Below are positions 22,356-25,687 of a DNA stretch of 25,687 bases, piece by piece. Origin of the DNA: a virus; IMG/VR virus record IMGVR_UViG_3300042691_008394, positions 1-25,687 of that record. One strand, given 5' to 3'. The notes beneath the pieces were generated by a model. The model was not told the origin of the DNA. It was given only the letters and a program-made list of their open reading frames with translations, and searched no databases. Position 1 is the first letter of the stretch; the number at the start of each line of letters is the position of its first letter. A program made the position numbers and the translations under genes.

Positions 22356-23526
22356 ATCTAGTGTTTCCTTGATTAAATGATAATGGCATTGGATTCTGTT
22401 CTATTGTATTATAAGCATTCTTTAAATACCCTGGAGCAAAATTTATTACAACTTTTCCATGTCTTGAGCCGTGTGTCATATCATTTCCAGCGGCACCTCT
22501 TCCAACATGATTTCCATTTCTTGCTTTGTTGTGAGCATAGTCGTTTAGCCAATTTGCTGGTTTATCTGATCTAAAATTATGATAAGATGCTGAAGATAGT
22601 GTATGTGCTGTAACTAAGTATTTTGATAATTCGCTATTTGGAAAAGATCCACCTTCTGAAGGCATAGCATGATGACCTGATCCACCAGATCCGCCATTAT
22701 GATGATTTGATGTATGACCTCCGCCACCACCGCCATACCAACCACCTCCACCTCCACCTAGCCAAGAAGTGTTTGATCCAGAGTGTCCTCCATGAAATCC
22801 GTGACCAGACCCACCACGACCTCCGTTATTATATCCACCAGATCCACCATTAAATTGAGTTGCTCCAGAAACGTTATGTGCACTTCTTCCATACCAGCCA
22901 CCGCCACCGCCACCGCTACCATGATGTGCAGATCCATGATGGCCTTTTCCTCCACCACCACCTGCAACTAACAATGCCTGATCTCTTCTAACTGGAGTAT
23001 TGTCTGTGTGACCCCAATCTCCTCTGCCATTATGATCTACGTTCATAAATAGACCTGTAAGACCGCCACCAGAACCACCTGATGAGTGACCTCTTCCACC
23101 ACCACCATGTGTTGATGCATTATCACAATGTCCACCTTCTCCAACAACTATTGTGTATGGAGTGTTTGCTTTAAATTTTACTAGACCTCTTGTAAATCCT
23201 CCTCCACCACCATAATTTCCACCTGATGGGTCTGCTCCACCGCCACCTGCACCCCATAAGGAAACCCATGCAGTAAAATCATTTTTTGGATATAAAACAT
23301 GTGAGCCGTAATCTAATTGATATTCAGTTTCAGTACTAAATATACTTCCACCGCCAACATTAAACATTTCTCCCTTAATTGCGGTATATGAATGTTCATA
23401 ACTATTTGTATTATCTACAATTTGATCTTTACTTAAAGCACCACTTGGAGTTTTTAAATAATAATAAGCATAATTATCTAATGATACGTCTGTATCAATT
23501 TTTCTTTTTGAACTTGAATTAGTCAT
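22342..23526 (-). CDS. Glycine/histidine-rich adhesin-like protein 4 (type A)
   Basis: A 394-residue protein and close relative of protein 2. The N-terminal head (about 1-100) has GEMFNVGGGSIF, LDYGSHVLYPKNDFTAWVSL and WGAGGGG. The central blocks YTIVVGEGG, THGGGGRGHSSGG and LLVAGGGGGKGHH align with protein 2, and the poly-glycine region shares the 101-bp identical DNA segment. Heads and C-termini differ more than the centre, with the tail ending GKVVINFAPGYLK. The pattern of conserved scaffold and variable ends fits receptor-binding proteins under diversifying selection. ATG is coupled to the stop of protein 5 by a TAATG junction. Confidence 0.74.
   Translation of the reverse strand: MTNSSSKRKIDTDVSLDNYAYYYLKTPSGALSKDQIVDNTNSYEHSYTAIKGEMFNVGGGSIFSTETEYQLDYGSHVLYPKNDFTAWVSLWGAGGGGADPSGGNYGGGGGFTRGLVKFKANTPYTIVVGEGGHCDNASTHGGGGRGHSSGGSGGGLTGLFMNVDHNGRGDWGHTDNTPVRRDQALLVAGGGGGKGHHGSAHHGSGGGGGGWYGRSAHNVSGATQFNGGSGGYNNGGRGGSGHGFHGGHSGSNTSWLGGGGGGWYGGGGGGHTSNHHNGGSGGSGHHAMPSEGGSFPNSELSKYLVTAHTLSSASYHNFRSDKPANWLNDYAHNKARNGNHVGRGAAGNDMTHGSRHGKVVINFAPGYLKNAYNTIEQNPMPLSFNQGNTRYDRN
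22694..22794. repeat. 101-bp perfect direct repeat, copy 2
   Basis: The second identical copy of the block at 20393-20493, about 2.3 kb away and in the same orientation, inside protein 4. Flanking DNA on both sides diverges at once, so the edges are sharp. Recombination between the copies would delete protein 3 and fuse proteins 2 and 4. Confidence 0.92.
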
Positions 23527-24626
23527 TATGTGGCCACTGTCCTTATAATCATTCTACCATTACCGCCACCATGAGAACTTCCAGTTCTGCCACTACCTGT
23601 TCCCCATCCTTGCGAACTATTTGCGTCAACATCGGTTGATGCTGCTGGTGCTGGATTATGGTTTTGATGTTGTCCTGGAGCAATTTCTAATGTTGAATTT
23701 CTAACAATATTTGGATATTTTTCTTTAATCCAATAATTCCAATGTTCTGGAGTTGAGTATAAATCTAATGCGTGACCTGCTCCACCTCCACCACCGTTAT
23801 GATGAGAGCCAGTTCCTCTATGTGTTCCTCCAGCACCACCCCAGTATCCACCACCTCCACCACCTGTATAAGAAGATGCTCCACCATGTCCACCATGCAT
23901 TCTATATCCACCAGAACCATATGATCCATCACGCCAAGCGTGTGCTGCGTCATATTGATGTGCGTGATTTTGTGCATGTCCATGATGTCCATGTTGTCCA
24001 CCACCGCCTGCACCTTGTCCATGATTTGATGTTCCGTGATGTCCTTGTCCACCACCTCCACCTGCTACTAATATAGCATTAGACTGATTTGGTCCTTCAA
24101 AAGTTGATGCTATTCCGTGGCTAAATTGTGAACCACTCATTCCTTCTAGTCCATGAGTGTTATAAAATATTGCAGACATTCCACCACCACCGCCAGCATT
24201 GTGTCCGCCGTTTCCACCACCACCAAATCCACCAGATTCCCATGGGTTGGTTCTATTTCCATTTGAGTCATGATTGTGATAAGAATAACTTCCACCTTGT
24301 CCTACCCAAAGTGTATAAGGTTTATCTTTATAAAATGTAACTAATGATCTTGCATGACCTCCACCACCTGAAGCACCAGAATCATTATGTGATCCACCGC
24401 CTGCACCCCACATTTTTACTTCACCAGTAAAAGTTTGTTCTGGTATTAAAACCCATTCTCCAAAATTTGTTCCTGGCTGTGTATAGTGTTGACCATTTCC
24501 TGATCCTTTGTCAAATATTGTTTTATAATGACCAGCACGATCTAAATCAATAGATTCATATGATGTAAATGCTGTATTAAATAATGTTGCTAACCTGTTA
24601 GTATTTTTTGTTCTGGTTAGGGTCAC
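23526..24626 (-). CDS. Glycine/histidine-rich adhesin-like protein 5 (type B, first of the array)
   Basis: A 366-residue protein that opens the array in transcription order. It starts at GTG 24626, with AAGGGGGG upstream, and has no competing in-frame ATG nearby. It has the type B head (LFNTAF, then WVLIPEQTFTGEVKMWGAGG), a Gly-rich centre and the most histidine-dense stretch of the family (GQHGHHGHAQNHAHQYDAAH). The motif GGGGGGYWGGAGGTHRGTGS follows, then YWIKEKYPNIV and HQNHNPAPA. It ends GGGNGRMIIRTVAT. Poly-glycine with aromatic and His residues again suggests a polyglycine-II type adhesin tip, possibly metal-binding. The upstream neighbour ends 15 bp before. Confidence 0.74.
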   Translation of the reverse strand: MTLTRTKNTNRLATLFNTAFTSYESIDLDRAGHYKTIFDKGSGNGQHYTQPGTNFGEWVLIPEQTFTGEVKMWGAGGGSHNDSGASGGGGHARSLVTFYKDKPYTLWVGQGGSYSYHNHDSNGNRTNPWESGGFGGGGNGGHNAGGGGGMSAIFYNTHGLEGMSGSQFSHGIASTFEGPNQSNAILVAGGGGGQGHHGTSNHGQGAGGGGQHGHHGHAQNHAHQYDAAHAWRDGSYGSGGYRMHGGHGGASSYTGGGGGGYWGGAGGTHRGTGSHHNGGGGGAGHALDLYSTPEHWNYWIKEKYPNIVRNSTLEIAPGQHQNHNPAPAASTDVDANSSQGWGTGSGRTGSSHGGGNGRMIIRTVAT

Positions 24627-24641
24627 TTATAAGTACCCCCC

Positions 24642-25487
24642 TTACTTCAGTAACGTTCCGAATGCAGTAAAGTAGATACCAGCATGGGAAGCCCTAACAA
24701 CTAGTGCGTCACCTTGATCTAATGTGTAGCCCATGGTCATGCTGTAGGTTTCACCTGGATCTAACGAAACTCTATTTGCAATTATTGATTTATCTGGAGG
24801 AGATGTTTTTGAATCTCCGCTTTTTACTATATATGCATAGAAGTAGCATGAGTGTGTTAGTGTGTTAGAAACTGCTAGTGTTGAAATAATCGCTTGTTCT
24901 GATGTTCCAACTGTAAATACTGTGTTGGCTTTTTGAATTGCTACTGCACCAGGTGCTGTTCCTGTAATAACTGATGCTGATGATTGATCTGCTCCAAGAG
25001 CAATGTATCTAAAAGCACTTGAAGATACTGAATCAAAGATTACCCAATCTCCATCATATTGTGCATCGTTGATGTCAACTGTTATTAAGTCTCCTGCTGC
25101 TGCATTGTGATTACCATCTGTAATTAAAGTAACAATGCCACCTGTTTTTTGTTTATTTAAAACTCTTTTTCCTTGAGCATTTTCATATGAGTAAACATAT
25201 GCTGCTGTTTGTGCTGCATCTGTAATATTTGCATTTGTTAGTGGAACTGTAAAGTATGTTGTTGGGTTAGTGTCATCGTTTTTGCCAAGTTTTGCAACTA
25301 CACGGCGGCGATTCATGATTGATTGATCTGTTGACCAAACTTCTACACGATCTCCTACTGTTAAACCGTGAGGTGTTGTTGTTTCAAAGTATGCTTGGTT
25401 TGTTGTCAAACCTCTTGTTTTAACTGGAAGTCTTTCATATAATCCAGAGGTAACTTGTCCTAAGACCTTATAATTGGAAATTGCCAT
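24642..25487 (-). CDS. Multi-module beta-rich virion protein
   Basis: A 281-residue protein built from repeated small modules. Residues about 32-90 (TTTPHGLTVGDRVEVW) and 115-178 (NHNAAAGDLITVDINDAQYD) look like two copies of one fold; the latter resembles residues 11-75 of the 204-residue protein at 11985-12599. Residues about 190-281 (STLAVSNTLTHSCYFYAYIV to YFTAFG) resemble the stand-alone 101-residue protein at 12985-13290. No enzymatic motif, signal peptide or membrane segment. The likely role is a tail-tip or fibre-attachment protein, with the C-terminal sandwich as an interaction unit. GGGAG lies 7 nt before the ATG and the start is 1 bp after the stop of the preceding gene. Confidence 0.72.
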   Translation of the reverse strand: MAISNYKVLGQVTSGLYERLPVKTRGLTTNQAYFETTTPHGLTVGDRVEVWSTDQSIMNRRRVVAKLGKNDDTNPTTYFTVPLTNANITDAAQTAAYVYSYENAQGKRVLNKQKTGGIVTLITDGNHNAAAGDLITVDINDAQYDGDWVIFDSVSSSAFRYIALGADQSSASVITGTAPGAVAIQKANTVFTVGTSEQAIISTLAVSNTLTHSCYFYAYIVKSGDSKTSPPDKSIIANRVSLDPGETYSMTMGYTLDQGDALVVRASHAGIYFTAFGTLLK

Positions 25488-25488
25488 T

Positions 25489-25687
25489 TTATACTCCCAT
25501 CAGTAGAAGTGGTGATACGAAACTATCGAACTCGATACTTTCCCATCTTTCTTGACTACTGTAATATTGTTGTGCCTTTTTTGTTTGCACATAAACCATT
25601 GTACCATGACTTGGATCAGGTATTATTTCATCTCTTTCTGCTTCGGTAGAGAATACGTTTACCCCATATTTTGCTCTTAATGAACCT
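25489..25687 (-). CDS. Fibre-like protein, C-terminal end only
   Basis: The frame enters from the right edge and ends at TAA 25491-25489, giving the last 65 residues. It has GVNVFSTEAERDEIIPDPSH and then GTMVYVQTKKAQQYYSSQER, ending WESIEFDSFVSPLLLMGV. The first part matches residues 158-197 of the 204-residue protein at 11985-12599 (VFATTAARDAAIPSPVAGTI). This short module is widespread in phage fibre and tail-tip proteins in my experience. The rest of the gene is outside the window, so length and start are unknown. Confidence 0.75.
   Translation of the reverse strand, partial: GSLRAKYGVNVFSTEAERDEIIPDPSHGTMVYVQTKKAQQYYSSQERWESIEFDSFVSPLLLMGV

Noticed and set aside
1-25687. CRISPR array, tRNA genes, transposons or attachment sites
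   Set aside because: I saw no regularly spaced repeats, cloverleaf-like sequence, transposase or integrase motifs; the repeats present are coding.

Overview
The window is a segment of a tailed double-stranded DNA phage genome (class Caudoviricetes) and is visibly AT-rich. It shows an HK97/PBSX-type head module (portal followed by an XkdF-like prohead protease), a long series of tail, fibre and adhesin genes, a holin-like and a lysozyme-like gene, and phage-carried metabolic genes: a class II ribonucleotide reductase, a flavin-dependent halogenase and a glycosyltransferase. The host cannot be fixed from sequence alone. A B12-dependent reductase, a DUF6171-like Cys-rich protein, leaderless or very short-leader gene starts and a LamG tail protein opening with a WALDD-like motif would suit a phage of a low-GC (for example freshwater) actinobacterium. 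That host assignment is inference.

Layout. Almost everything lies on the minus strand, so transcription runs from high to low coordinates. 25687-19028: a partial fibre gene, a beta-rich virion protein, then five tandem glycine/histidine-rich adhesin-like genes. 19007-16111: a tryptophan-halogenase-like enzyme and two proteins of unknown role, one resembling DUF6065. 16075-12985: short fibre genes including a duplicated two-gene cassette and a small beta-sandwich protein. 12922-12677: a holin-like protein with its own promoter and a strong terminator. 12599-10249: a mosaic fibre protein, a protein with a Cys/His-rich insertion, a zinc-ribbon-like protein, two small paralogues and a 66-residue fibre-like protein. 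10195-9098: a GT4-like glycosyltransferase. 8261-9101: the only two plus-strand genes, a small Cys-containing protein and a membrane-anchored lysozyme-like protein. 8188-1: the class II reductase, a 1155-residue LamG tail protein, a small protein, the portal and the truncated protease.

How the parts work together. The minus-strand genes are tightly packed (overlaps, TAATG junctions, Shine-Dalgarno sites in short gaps), but many gaps carry promoter-like motifs. Two classes are visible. Canonical -35/-10 promoters with 17-bp spacers precede the reductase, holin, glycosyltransferase and lysozyme-like genes. Bare extended -10 motifs (TGnTAnAAT or near variants), usually without a -35, sit 7 to 18 nt before many virion genes. 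The virion-gene region has grown by tandem duplication (two-gene cassettes at two loci and a one-gene duplication at a third) and by sharing small beta-rich modules among otherwise different fibres.

The most intriguing arrangement is the halogenase directly downstream of five Gly-rich adhesin-like proteins, four of which carry a conserved aromatic motif with Trp in poly-glycine. This makes virion-protein halogenation a testable hypothesis. There is no gene-free stretch above 300 bases, and I recognise no tRNA, rRNA, CRISPR array, insertion sequence, integrase or terminase here.
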